From positions 1 to 10,662 of the forward strand of contig JADGCJ010000114.1 of assembly GCA_015229045.1 (NCBI GenBank): a stretch of 10,662 bases of DNA, in the 5' to 3' direction. The stretch is from Magnetococcales bacterium (lineage in GTDB: Bacteria > Pseudomonadota > Magnetococcia > Magnetococcales > DC0425bin3). The notes beneath the pieces were generated by a model. That model saw only the letters and a list, made by a program, of their open reading frames with translations. It had not been told where the DNA came from and made no database searches. Shown one piece after another: positions 1 to 8,878 of this stretch; position 1 is the first letter of the stretch; each line of letters opens with the position of its first letter. Made by a program: the position numbers and the translations under genes.

Positions 1-121
1 GGATCCCGCGCAGCGCGATATGACGAAGTCAACGGCGAAAGGAAAAGTCCCAGGGCGCTGCCCTGGACCCGTTGGGGGGGGGGATAATCCCCCCCAAACC
101 CCCGTATACTTGAACAGATAC
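1..121 (+). repeat. GC-rich hairpin repeat, copy A (cut by window edge)
   Basis: This is the first of three copies of a GC-rich repeat; the others are at 4721-4909 and 7729-7855. It shares the run GTCAACGGCGAAAGGAAAAG (28-47). It also has a perfect 7-bp hairpin with a GCT loop at 50-66 (CCAGGGC/GCCCTGG) and a second G-run/ATAAT/C-run hairpin at about 74-95. The right end at 109-121 matches the GTAACTATTCAGA terminal repeat of the other copies at 9 of 13 positions when reverse complemented. The left terminal repeat lies outside the window. An open reading frame runs through it, but its sequence is only the translated repeat, so I do not call a gene. Confidence 0.75.
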
Positions 122-158
122 AGAAAAATTATGTATTCCAAAGTAGACACGGTATACG

Positions 159-332
159 TATCCAAAAAAGGAAATGTTCTGTCCTTTGCCCCATCCGTTT
201 CCGTCCAGCCCCCCGACCAGATGGCCCCTCGGGGGCTGGGGAGAAATAGGAGGAGTGAATGGTCACGAAAAGTCAAAGGACAGAACATTTCCTTTTTTTG
301 ATATTTAAAAGATAACATATTGAAAGTCAAAA
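159..332. mobile_element. Small inverted-repeat element 1 (MITE-like)
   Basis: A 30-bp arm at 159-188 is the inverted repeat of 274-303 with one mismatch (C163). They enclose an 85-bp core, giving a 145-bp palindrome-ended unit. The right arm belongs to a longer version (270-332) that continues through an AT-rich stretch to a second GTCAAA motif. That longer form recurs at 7862-7925 and, inverted, at 10603-10662. The core has no gene but holds a GC-rich hairpin. It has no similarity to the AT-rich core of the related element at 7646-7905, so only the ends are conserved. There is no transposase, so if mobile it would be non-autonomous. The outer boundaries and any target duplication are not clear. 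Confidence 0.6.
205..239. other. GC hairpin inside element 1
   Basis: CCAGCCCCC (205-213) pairs with GGGGGCTGG (231-239) around a 17-nt loop. No T-run follows on either strand, so it is not a typical intrinsic terminator. It forms the only obvious structure in the core of the inverted-repeat element. Confidence 0.55.
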
Positions 333-339
333 GATTTGA

Positions 340-360
340 GGGAGCGTTATTTCACCTCCC
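340..360 (-). terminator. Weak candidate terminator of the sensor kinase
   Basis: Read on the minus strand just past the kinase stop, GGGAG and CTCCC can pair around an 11-nt loop, followed by TCAAATCTTTTG. The stem is only 5 bp and the T-run is broken. Termination may instead rely on the large inverted repeat that follows at 159-303. Confidence 0.25.
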
Positions 361-364
361 TTCA

Positions 365-3910
<3,546 letters not shown>

Positions 3911-4070
3911 GGCATCTTTCTTTCGATCGGTAACCCAAAACAGCGACGGGTTGAACCGGTTGCAACAGTCTGCAGGGTTCTCTCAACCCAATCATGGCAA
4001 TTTTTTCACCGGAATGGTATGGAAAGAGAGCAGCGATTGGCAATCAGGGTTCCGGAGAGGGGCTGACGGG
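3911..4070. promoter_or_regulatory. Divergent promoter region between kinase and transglycosylase
   Basis: This 160-bp gap lies between two divergently transcribed genes, so it must hold both promoters unless transcripts enter from elsewhere. A 7-bp inverted repeat, GGGTTGA (3948-3954) and TCAACCC (3983-3989), is visible. I cannot assign clear -35/-10 boxes on either strand. The ribosome site of the plus-strand gene is GGAGAGG at 4054-4060. Confidence 0.4.
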
Positions 4071-4712
4071 ATGAAATGCAGATTCGTTGACGCGGCAAAG
4101 CGACTCCTGTTGCTGGGGTTTCTGCTGATCTGTGGCGGGGCGGGTACGGCCTGGGCGGATATCTTCTCCTATGTCGACGCCAAGGGGGTGATTCATATCA
4201 CCAACCAGCCCCGGGATTCCCGCTATCGCCTGTTGATGCAGGTGAACAAAAAACCCGTCAAAGCCCCGGCGGTGCGGTTGCCGGAGATTTCGCCCTCCTC
4301 CCTGCAACGGGACGGGGGACGCTACGGCGAGGTGATCCGGCTGGCTTCCCAGCATTTCGGCCTGGATTCGGCCCTGGTCAAAGCGGTCATCCACGCCGAA
4401 TCGGCCTTCAACGCAAACGCCGTCTCCCCCAAGGGCGCCCTGGGGCTCATGCAGCTCATGCCCGATACCGCGAAACGCTACGGCGTGAACGACGCCATGG
4501 ATCCGGTGGTGAACATCGTCACCGGTTCACGCCATCTGCGCGGATTGATGGCCCGTTTCGACAACGACCTGGTCCTTTCCCTGGCAGCCTATAATGCCGG
4601 GGAAAATGCGGTGGAAAAATACGGCAATCGGGTGCCACCCTATCCGGAGACACGTCAATACGTCTCCCGGGTACTGCAGTACTACCGACATTATCGCGAA
4701 AGCCGCTCGTAA
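4071..4712 (+). CDS. Exported lytic transglycosylase (DUF4124 + SLT domain)
   Basis: This 213-residue protein cleaves peptidoglycan glycan strands in the periplasm, by family membership. The N-terminus is a signal peptide (charged start, LLLLGFLLICGGAG, cleavage near AWA-D at about residues 28-29). It is followed by a short DUF4124-like segment (DIFSYVDAKGVIHITNQP) and a C-terminal SLT domain (about 85-205). Catalytic E110 lies in HAESAF. The family signatures GLMQLMP (125-131) and AAYNAGENAV (N175) are intact. The ATG at 4071 is chosen because GGAGAGG lies 10 nt upstream and because it puts the signal peptide at the very N-terminus. The frame is open back to 3801, but that extension would overlap the divergent kinase start. 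DUF4124-SLT proteins of this size are common in Pseudomonadota. The stop is followed 8 bp later by a GC-rich repeat. Confidence 0.92.
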   Translation: MKCRFVDAAKRLLLLGFLLICGGAGTAWADIFSYVDAKGVIHITNQPRDSRYRLLMQVNKKPVKAPAVRLPEISPSSLQRDGGRYGEVIRLASQHFGLDSALVKAVIHAESAFNANAVSPKGALGLMQLMPDTAKRYGVNDAMDPVVNIVTGSRHLRGLMARFDNDLVLSLAAYNAGENAVEKYGNRVPPYPETRQYVSRVLQYYRHYRESRS

Positions 4713-4720
4713 GGTTTTCG

Positions 4721-4909
4721 GTAACTATTCAGACCCCTGCACAGTGCTGCATGATCGTGTCAACGGCGAAAGGAAAAGTCCCAGGGGTACCCCCGGACCC
4801 CCATGGGGTTGGGAAGGTCAACAGCGAAAGGAAGAGTCCCAGGGCGCTGCCCTGGACCCGTCGGGGGGGATAATCCCCCCCGAACCCCCGTATATCTGAA
4901 TGTGGATAC
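4721..4909 (+). repeat. GC-rich hairpin repeat, copy B (internally duplicated)
   Basis: The left end GTAACTATTCAGA (4721-4733) is identical in design to the end of copy C. The right end (about 4895-4909, TCTGAATGTGGATAC) is its imperfect inverse. Copy B is about 60 bp longer than copy C because its GTCAAC..GCGAAAGGAA..AGTCCCAGGG block occurs twice, at about 4757-4784 and 4818-4844. The second unit carries the perfect CCAGGGC-GCT-GCCCTGG hairpin (4839-4855), followed by a G-run/ATAAT/C-run hairpin at about 4863-4881. I see no flanking direct repeat. The element fills nearly all the space between the transglycosylase stop and the next gene. Confidence 0.75.
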
Positions 4910-4936
4910 AGATTTCCTTGGTCAGGCGGAGAACAG

Positions 4937-5911
4937 GTGAATCCGATGTTGAGGAACGTCATTATGGCCGGTTTGGCCGGGCTGATGGGGCTGTCGATGC
5001 CGGGAGAGTCCGCTCCCCTCGAAGAGGTGATGTTTCGCGATGATTTCAATCGCGAGGGCGTCCTGGGCCAGGGCTGGCTGAACGGACGACTGGACGACGC
5101 CTGCGCCAAGGCCGCCGACCGCACCGTGGGCGCGGTCAACGGCAGCAACGCCGTGGCCCTGCGCAACAAGCGGCTGCACTTCACCTACGGAAACAGCGGC
5201 TACACGCTGTATGTGCGCCGGGATATCATCCGGCAGGTCTCCCATCTGGAATACGATTTTGTGCCGATTCACGTCATGGGCGGTCCGGACGATCAGGCCC
5301 GCATCGGCGTGCGGGTGCAGTTTCTGGATCAACGGGGCAGTGTTTTGGGCGAAATCGAACACTTCTACTACGCCGCCGCCACTCCCGAAGCGCCCAACAC
5401 CCCGACCCATCACGCCACCTCGTTGCGGGGCCCCTTCGACCACCAGGTGCATCATGCGGTTCTGGAGGTGGATACCCTGTTGCGACGCCATCTGACCGGG
5501 GTGGATCGGAGCAAGATCCAGATGACCCGAATCAGCTTCGAACAGAAGGCCCACTGGTGCGGCTCCACGGTGGAAGGCGCTATCGACAACGTGGATGTTT
5601 ATGGTTTCAGCGAACCGCTCTTCGCTTTCAATCCGGAAGAGGTGGCGGAGATCACCAAATCGGCCCAGGAGTACCACCGCACCCGCCGCGGCGAGTTTCC
5701 CCAGGTCTGGGTGGAAGAGATGCGCCGCAAGTACGGCCCGGAAAAGATCAACCTCTGGGCCAAGGCCATGGCCAGCCGCATGGACAAAAAACCCGGCGAT
5801 TTCACCCGCATGGTGGAAGAGGTGAGCGGAGTCACCGGCGCGGAACTCTTCACCACCGGCTTCGTGTTGGGCATCGTGGCCGATTATGTGGGCAGGGCCG
5901 GCAAGCCGTAA
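4937..5911 (+). CDS. Exported protein of unknown function, jelly-roll-like N-terminal half
   Basis: I do not recognise this 324-residue protein as a named family. A signal peptide is likely (residues 1-26, ending GESA). The mature N-terminus carries FRDDFNR (33-39) followed by LGQGW (43-47), a pattern common at the start of laminin-G/concanavalin-like beta-sandwich domains. Alternating strands continue to about residue 230 and include the segment KRLHFTYGNSGYTLYVRRDI. Two lone cysteines, C56 and C208, could form a disulfide. The C-terminal part (about 236-324) looks helical and charged, and ends with a more hydrophobic stretch (LFTTGFVLGIVADYVG). The start is GTG at 4937, with GGAG 5 nt upstream; ATG at 4946 is an alternative that keeps the signal peptide. 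A lectin-like periplasmic role is possible but is inference. Confidence 0.8.
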   Translation: MNPMLRNVIMAGLAGLMGLSMPGESAPLEEVMFRDDFNREGVLGQGWLNGRLDDACAKAADRTVGAVNGSNAVALRNKRLHFTYGNSGYTLYVRRDIIRQVSHLEYDFVPIHVMGGPDDQARIGVRVQFLDQRGSVLGEIEHFYYAAATPEAPNTPTHHATSLRGPFDHQVHHAVLEVDTLLRRHLTGVDRSKIQMTRISFEQKAHWCGSTVEGAIDNVDVYGFSEPLFAFNPEEVAEITKSAQEYHRTRRGEFPQVWVEEMRRKYGPEKINLWAKAMASRMDKKPGDFTRMVEEVSGVTGAELFTTGFVLGIVADYVGRAGKP

Positions 5912-5975
5912 GGGGAGAGGCTGTTTTTCACGCCACAAGGAAGCAGACTGGGATCTTTATCAGACTATACGAAGT

Positions 5976-5998
5976 GCCGGGGGGATTCTCCCCCCGGC
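5976..5998. other. Perfect 10-bp GC hairpin
   Basis: GCCGGGGGGA (5976-5985) is exactly complementary to TCCCCCCGGC (5989-5998), leaving a TTC loop. No T-run follows on either strand. The G-run/AT/C-run design resembles the second hairpin of the GC-rich repeats and the hairpin at 6063-6078, so it may be a remnant of such a repeat, or it may protect the 3' end of the upstream mRNA. Confidence 0.6.
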
Positions 5999-6062
5999 GG
6001 ATTCACGGCAGCGACTTGGAACATCTCCTCTGAAATTCTTTGTCCGCTTTCATAAAGCGCAC

Positions 6063-6085
6063 GGGGGATATCTCCCCCTTTTGTT
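6063..6085 (+). terminator. Candidate intrinsic terminator
   Basis: GGGGGA (6063-6068) pairs with TCCCCC (6073-6078) around TATC and is followed by TTTTGTT. It would end transcription from the exported-protein gene at 4937-5911. On the minus strand the same stem lies just past the stop of the Gly/Tyr-rich gene, where the flank is less T-rich. Confidence 0.45.
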
Positions 6086-6102
6086 AGTCAAACGGTCCGG
6101 GC

Positions 6103-6360
6103 TTACCACCAGTTCCAAGGCATCCAACCGCTGTTCCACGGGCCTCCGCCGTAATAGGGATAGCCCCCGTAATAGGGATAGCCGCCATAGGGTCCCCAGC
6201 CGCCATAGTAGGGATAACCGCCGTAGGGGTAGTAACCCCCGTAATACGGGTAGCCACCATAATAGGGCGATCCCCACCAAGCCTCCCCCGCAACGGGCGT
6301 CAGGAGAGCCGTGCTGCCCAAAGTAGCGGCCAACGCCAGAATCATCAGTCCCTTTTTCAT
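6103..6360 (-). CDS. Small exported Gly/Tyr/Trp-rich hexapeptide-repeat protein (sulfur-globule-protein-like)
   Basis: This is an 85-residue protein. Residues 1-27 form a clear signal peptide (MKKGLMILALAATLG.., cleavage after GEA). The mature 58 residues are almost entirely Gly, Tyr, Pro and Trp, arranged as about eight hexapeptides of the type YPYYGG (31-78), ending in WMPWNWW. It has no cysteine. The ATG at 6360 is preceded by GGAGGAG (6365-6371) at good spacing. The frame is open far upstream, but that part has no sign of being coding. Composition and export resemble the small periplasmic envelope proteins of sulfur globules in purple sulfur bacteria (Sgp family). Other glycine/tyrosine-rich envelope or matrix proteins are equally possible from sequence alone. 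It is divergent from the TSP3-OmpA gene. Confidence 0.82.
   Translation of the reverse strand: MKKGLMILALAATLGSTALLTPVAGEAWWGSPYYGGYPYYGGYYPYGGYPYYGGWGPYGGYPYYGGYPYYGGGPWNSGWMPWNWW
6145..6270 (-). repeat. 18-bp tandem coding repeat (seven hexapeptide units)
   Basis: Codons 31-72 of the small Gly/Tyr-rich gene repeat with an 18-bp period, each unit encoding variants of YPYYGG. The DNA units differ mainly at third positions and by Tyr/Trp/Gly swaps (YYPYGG, WGPYGG). This suggests expansion by slippage followed by selection on the protein. Confidence 0.8.
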
Positions 6361-6674
6361 GATTCTCCTCCAATAATTCGAGGTGGTAAACAAGAAGAAC
6401 CTTGAAAAAAGCCTTTCCAGAGGCTTTACCTGCCCAATTTTGCCAACCGTTCCCTCACTTTTCAATGCCGAAGGATACCACAGACGGCAGGTCAACGCAA
6501 CTTGCAAATCTGGAAAATATTGCAATATCCAGATCCTCCAAATGGGGGATTGATCGAAAAAAGATTGAAAAATATTCCCCGATATGTCAATATGAGAAGT
6601 TGATATTTGTGGCGATAAAAACACATCTCTGATGATGCGTTTCAGGAAAAACACTCTCGGTCCCAGAGGAAATA
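6361..6674. promoter_or_regulatory. AT-rich divergent regulatory gap
   Basis: The 314 bp between two divergent exported-protein genes holds no credible gene. It is clearly more AT-rich than its neighbours, as expected for promoters and operators. Visible signals are the minus-strand ribosome site (6365-6371), an imperfect palindrome at 6508-6534, and promoter-like TTGAAA (6565-6570) and TTGATA (6600-6605) boxes upstream of the OmpA-type gene, neither with a convincing -10 partner. Confidence 0.45.
6508..6534. promoter_or_regulatory. Imperfect palindrome, possible operator
   Basis: ATCTGG (6508-6513) and ATATT (6517-6521) mirror AATAT (6524-6528) and CCAGAT (6529-6534) about a central GC. A 3-nt AAA bulge is present only on the left. 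It sits near the middle of the divergent gap, where a shared regulator could act on both genes. This is inference from symmetry only. Confidence 0.3.
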
Positions 6675-7574
6675 ATGATGAGAACAATGAAAAAACTTGT
6701 CCTTTCCAGTGCAATCGCTCTCCTCGTGGCAGGAAGCCTCTCCACTGCGGAGGCCGGAAAGGAAGGTTGGCTTTATCAAGGATGGAATCAATGGCATCCC
6801 CAGATGGGTCAACGCCCCCTGTCCCATACCGGAACCCAGTTCTATTTCGGCACCGGTGAAATCGGCGACGAGGATGGCGACGGCGTGCTGGACGACAAAG
6901 ACCGTTGCCCCGGAACACCCCCCAAAACCCCGGTCGATGCCAATGGCTGCCCCAAGGATTCCGATGGGGACGGCGTGACCGATAATTTGGATCAGTGCCC
7001 CGATACGCCCCGTGGCGTGGCCGTGGACAAGAAGGGCTGCCCGCTCGACAGCGATGGCGACGGCGTGACCGATGATCGTGATCAATGCCCCGGTACCCCC
7101 GCCGGTGTGGCGGTGGATGCCAAGGGCTGCCCCAAAGAACAGCCCCGCAAGGATGGCGACAGCGACGGTGACGGCGTCCTGGATTCCAAGGACAAGTGCC
7201 CGGGTACCCCGAAGGGCGCCAAGGTCAACGAAACCGGGTGCTGGGTGCTGGAAGACCTCCACTTCGACACCGATAGCGCCAAGGTGGATGCCCGTTCCCA
7301 TGGACAACTGGATGCGGCGGCCAACGTGCTGAAGGGCAATGCCGCCCTCAAGGTGGAGATTCAGGGCCATACCGACGATCGGGGAACGGATCCATACAAC
7401 ATGGTCCTCTCCAAGAAGCGTTCCGAAGCCGTGCGCAACTATCTTGTCGGCAAAGGCATCGCCGCCAATCGGTTGAGCACCTCCGGATTCGGCGAGAGCC
7501 AGCCCGTGGCGGAAAACCGCACGGCCCAAGGTCGCGCCAAAAACCGTCGCGTAACCCTGAAGCCGGTTCAGTAA
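6675..7574 (+). CDS. OmpA-family outer membrane protein with thrombospondin type-3 repeats
   Basis: This 299-residue protein links the outer membrane or its surface to peptidoglycan, by family. The signal peptide ends after AEA (residue 27). Residues about 65-190 hold four calcium-binding thrombospondin type-3 repeats of the form DSDGDGVTDxxDxCPxTP..GCP, with eight cysteines in regular pairs. Residues about 191-299 form an OmpA C-terminal domain. The two residues that grip diaminopimelate are present: D234 in GHTDDRG and R249 in SKKRSEAV, 15 apart as in the family. There is no N-terminal 8-strand barrel; only about 37 residues separate the signal peptide from the repeats, so attachment to the outer membrane is not obvious. 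AGAGGA (6665-6670) precedes ATG codons at 6675 and 6678; the second has slightly better spacing. A strong terminator follows. Confidence 0.92.
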   Translation: MMRTMKKLVLSSAIALLVAGSLSTAEAGKEGWLYQGWNQWHPQMGQRPLSHTGTQFYFGTGEIGDEDGDGVLDDKDRCPGTPPKTPVDANGCPKDSDGDGVTDNLDQCPDTPRGVAVDKKGCPLDSDGDGVTDDRDQCPGTPAGVAVDAKGCPKEQPRKDGDSDGDGVLDSKDKCPGTPKGAKVNETGCWVLEDLHFDTDSAKVDARSHGQLDAAANVLKGNAALKVEIQGHTDDRGTDPYNMVLSKKRSEAVRNYLVGKGIAANRLSTSGFGESQPVAENRTAQGRAKNRRVTLKPVQ

Positions 7575-7599
7575 GGTTCAGTCCGGTCCGGATGTTTCA

Positions 7600-7632
7600 A
7601 GCCGCGGGGGAGATCTCCTCCGCGGCTTTTTT
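7600..7632 (+). terminator. Intrinsic terminator of the OmpA-family gene
   Basis: AGCCGCGG (7600-7607) pairs perfectly with CCGCGGCT (7620-7627). The stem extends inward with a G-T pair and further G-C/A-T pairs, and a T-run to 7632 follows. It lies 26 bp after the stop codon. Confidence 0.92.
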
Positions 7633-7645
7633 CTGTTGCCTCTCA

Positions 7646-7905
7646 ATCTTCTAAGTATCAAAAAAAGGAAATGTTCTGTCCTTTGACTTGTTGTTTTTTA
7701 GAATATAAATATAAAATATAAAGAAAAAGTAACCATTCAGACCCCTGCGCGGTGCAGCATGATCAGGTCAACGGCGAAAGGAAAAGTCCCAGGGCGCTGC
7801 CCTGAATCCGTCAGGGTGGATAATCCCCCCGACCCCCATATATCTGAATAGTTACAAGAAAAAGTCAAAGGACAGAACATTTCCTTTTTTTGATACTTAG
7901 AAGAT
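7646..7905. mobile_element. Inverted-repeat element 2 (MITE-like), interrupted by a GC-rich repeat
   Basis: The arm 7646-7689 is the exact reverse complement of 7862-7905, giving perfect 44-bp terminal inverted repeats. The sequence includes AAGGAAATGTTCTGTCCTTT. The interior is an AT-rich stretch (7690-7728) plus an inserted GC-rich repeat at 7729-7855. Without the insert and its duplicated 8 bp, the element would be 125 bp, close to the 145 bp of element 1. It encodes no transposase. On the right the similarity to other copies runs on to about 7925; on the left it stops at 7646. Confidence 0.75.
7729..7855 (+). mobile_element. GC-rich hairpin repeat, copy C, inserted with 8-bp direct repeats
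   Basis: The ends are GTAACCATTCAGA (7729-7741) and TCTGAATAGTTAC (7843-7855), 13-bp inverted repeats with one mismatch. AAGAAAAA occurs directly on both sides (7721-7728 and 7856-7863), as expected for a target-site duplication. The 10-bp reading AAGAAAAAGT also matches, but its last two bases may be coincidence with the outer element. The interior shares the GTCAACGGCGAAAGGAAAAG block and the CAGGGC-GCT-GCCCTG hairpin with copies A and B, with more substitutions in the second hairpin. No protein is encoded, so movement would need an enzyme supplied from elsewhere. Confidence 0.75.
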
Positions 7906-7925
7906 AACATATTAAAAGTCAAAGG
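7862..7925 (+). repeat. Long form of the inverted-repeat end
   Basis: This 64-bp stretch starts with GTCAAAGGACAGAACATTTCC, continues through a T-run and an AT-rich segment (AAGATAACATATT), and ends with a second GTCAAAGGA. It matches 270-332 closely in the same orientation and 10603-10662 in the opposite orientation. The copies at 159-188 and 7646-7689 lack the outer AT-rich part. Confidence 0.75.
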
Positions 7926-8008
7926 ACTTATCGGGATTTTGCCAGGGGCCTGGGGTACTTCATCCTCCCTGGATTATCAAAACACCTCCACATCCGGGAC
8001 GACAAACC

Positions 8009-8878
8009 ATGTCCACCCTCTTGATTCTCGGTGCCAGCGGAACCCTGGGCCAGGCCCTGCTGGCGGAAGGTCGCGCCCGCGGTCTGTCCATGGCGGGCGC
8101 GGCCCGAAAAGGCGCCGATCTTGCATTGGATATGACCCGTGACGCGGATTTGCAAGCCGTTTTGCACCATTCGTCCGCCGAAGTGGTCATCAACGCGGCA
8201 GCCAGTACCGATCTGGAAGCCTGCGAACGCGACCCGTGCATGGCCTACGCCATCAACGCCCGTGCCGTGGCGCTCGTGGCCAGAACCTGCCAGGAACAGG
8301 GACGCCAATTGATTCAAGTCTCCACCGACCATTATTTCGTGGACCAGGGAGCCACCCCCCACGATGAACAGGCAAGCGTCAGCCTGGTCAATGAATACGC
8401 CCGCAGCAAATTTGCCGGCGAAGCCCTGGCCCTGACCGCTCCCGGCGCCCTGGTGGTCCGTACCAACGTCACCGGATGGCGCGGTTGGGCCGGAAAACCC
8501 ACTTTTATCGAATGGGCCGTACAAAGCCTTGAAGCGGGCATTCCCTTGAATCTGTTTCACGATTATTATACCTCCACCTTGCACGCTTCGGCTCTGGCCC
8601 GGGGAATCCTGGATCTCTGGCAGCGGAAGGCAACCGGGATGATCCATCTGGCGAGCCGACAGGTCTCTTCCAAACAGGAGTTCATTCTGGCCCTGGCCCG
8701 CCGCATGGGTATACCCCGTGTGAACCATACCCCCGGAAGCGTGCGGCTTCTGTCCACCCCTCGGGCGGAAAGTTGCGGATTGAACGTGGCCTTGGCCGAG
8801 TCGGTGTTGGGTTACGCCCTGCCCACCCTCGACGAAGTGGTCGACGCCCTGATCGCGGAGAGACCTCATGCGCTATGA
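8009..8878 (+). CDS. RmlD/SDR-family nucleotide-sugar reductase
   Basis: This 289-residue cytoplasmic protein is an extended-type short-chain dehydrogenase of the RmlD (dTDP-4-dehydrorhamnose reductase-like) group. The N-terminal Rossmann motif is GASGTLG (8-14), and NAAASTD follows at the usual place. The active-site motifs VSTDHYF (about 107-113) and Y130-x3-K134 in NEYARSKFAGE are intact, at nearly the positions found in RmlD. The protein is of normal family length. The ATG at 8009 has only a weak GGGA site. It overlaps the NeuB-type gene by 11 bp, so the pair is translated together. The context argues for a nucleotide-sugar step in a nonulosonate or surface-glycan pathway rather than rhamnose synthesis, since no rmlABC genes are near. 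The exact substrate cannot be read from the sequence. Confidence 0.85.
   Translation: MSTLLILGASGTLGQALLAEGRARGLSMAGAARKGADLALDMTRDADLQAVLHHSSAEVVINAAASTDLEACERDPCMAYAINARAVALVARTCQEQGRQLIQVSTDHYFVDQGATPHDEQASVSLVNEYARSKFAGEALALTAPGALVVRTNVTGWRGWAGKPTFIEWAVQSLEAGIPLNLFHDYYTSTLHASALARGILDLWQRKATGMIHLASRQVSSKQEFILALARRMGIPRVNHTPGSVRLLSTPRAESCGLNVALAESVLGYALPTLDEVVDALIAERPHAL

Noticed and set aside
20..301. 93-codon plus-strand frame at the window start
   Set aside because: Its sequence is the translated GC-rich repeat and inverted-repeat element; the same peptide pieces recur wherever the repeats occur.
4922..5938. Minus-strand open frame opposite the exported protein
   Set aside because: The plus strand has a signal peptide, ribosome site and domain-like pattern; the minus frame has none and is rich in His and Gly as shadows usually are.
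6145..6270. Tandem 18-bp repeats considered as a CRISPR array
   Set aside because: The period is too short, there are no spacers, and the repeats are in frame within an exported protein.
6361..6918. Upstream extension of the Gly/Tyr-rich small gene on the minus strand
   Set aside because: The strong ribosome site and signal peptide place the start at 6360; the extension runs through AT-rich regulatory DNA and antisense to the OmpA-type gene.
6642..7529. Minus-strand open frame opposite the OmpA-family gene
   Set aside because: It mirrors the repeated TSP3 codons and has no features of its own.
7737..7922. 61-codon minus-strand frame between the OmpA and reductase genes
   Set aside because: It lies wholly within the two nested repeat elements and shares its C-terminus with a frame in copy B, so it is a repeat translation.
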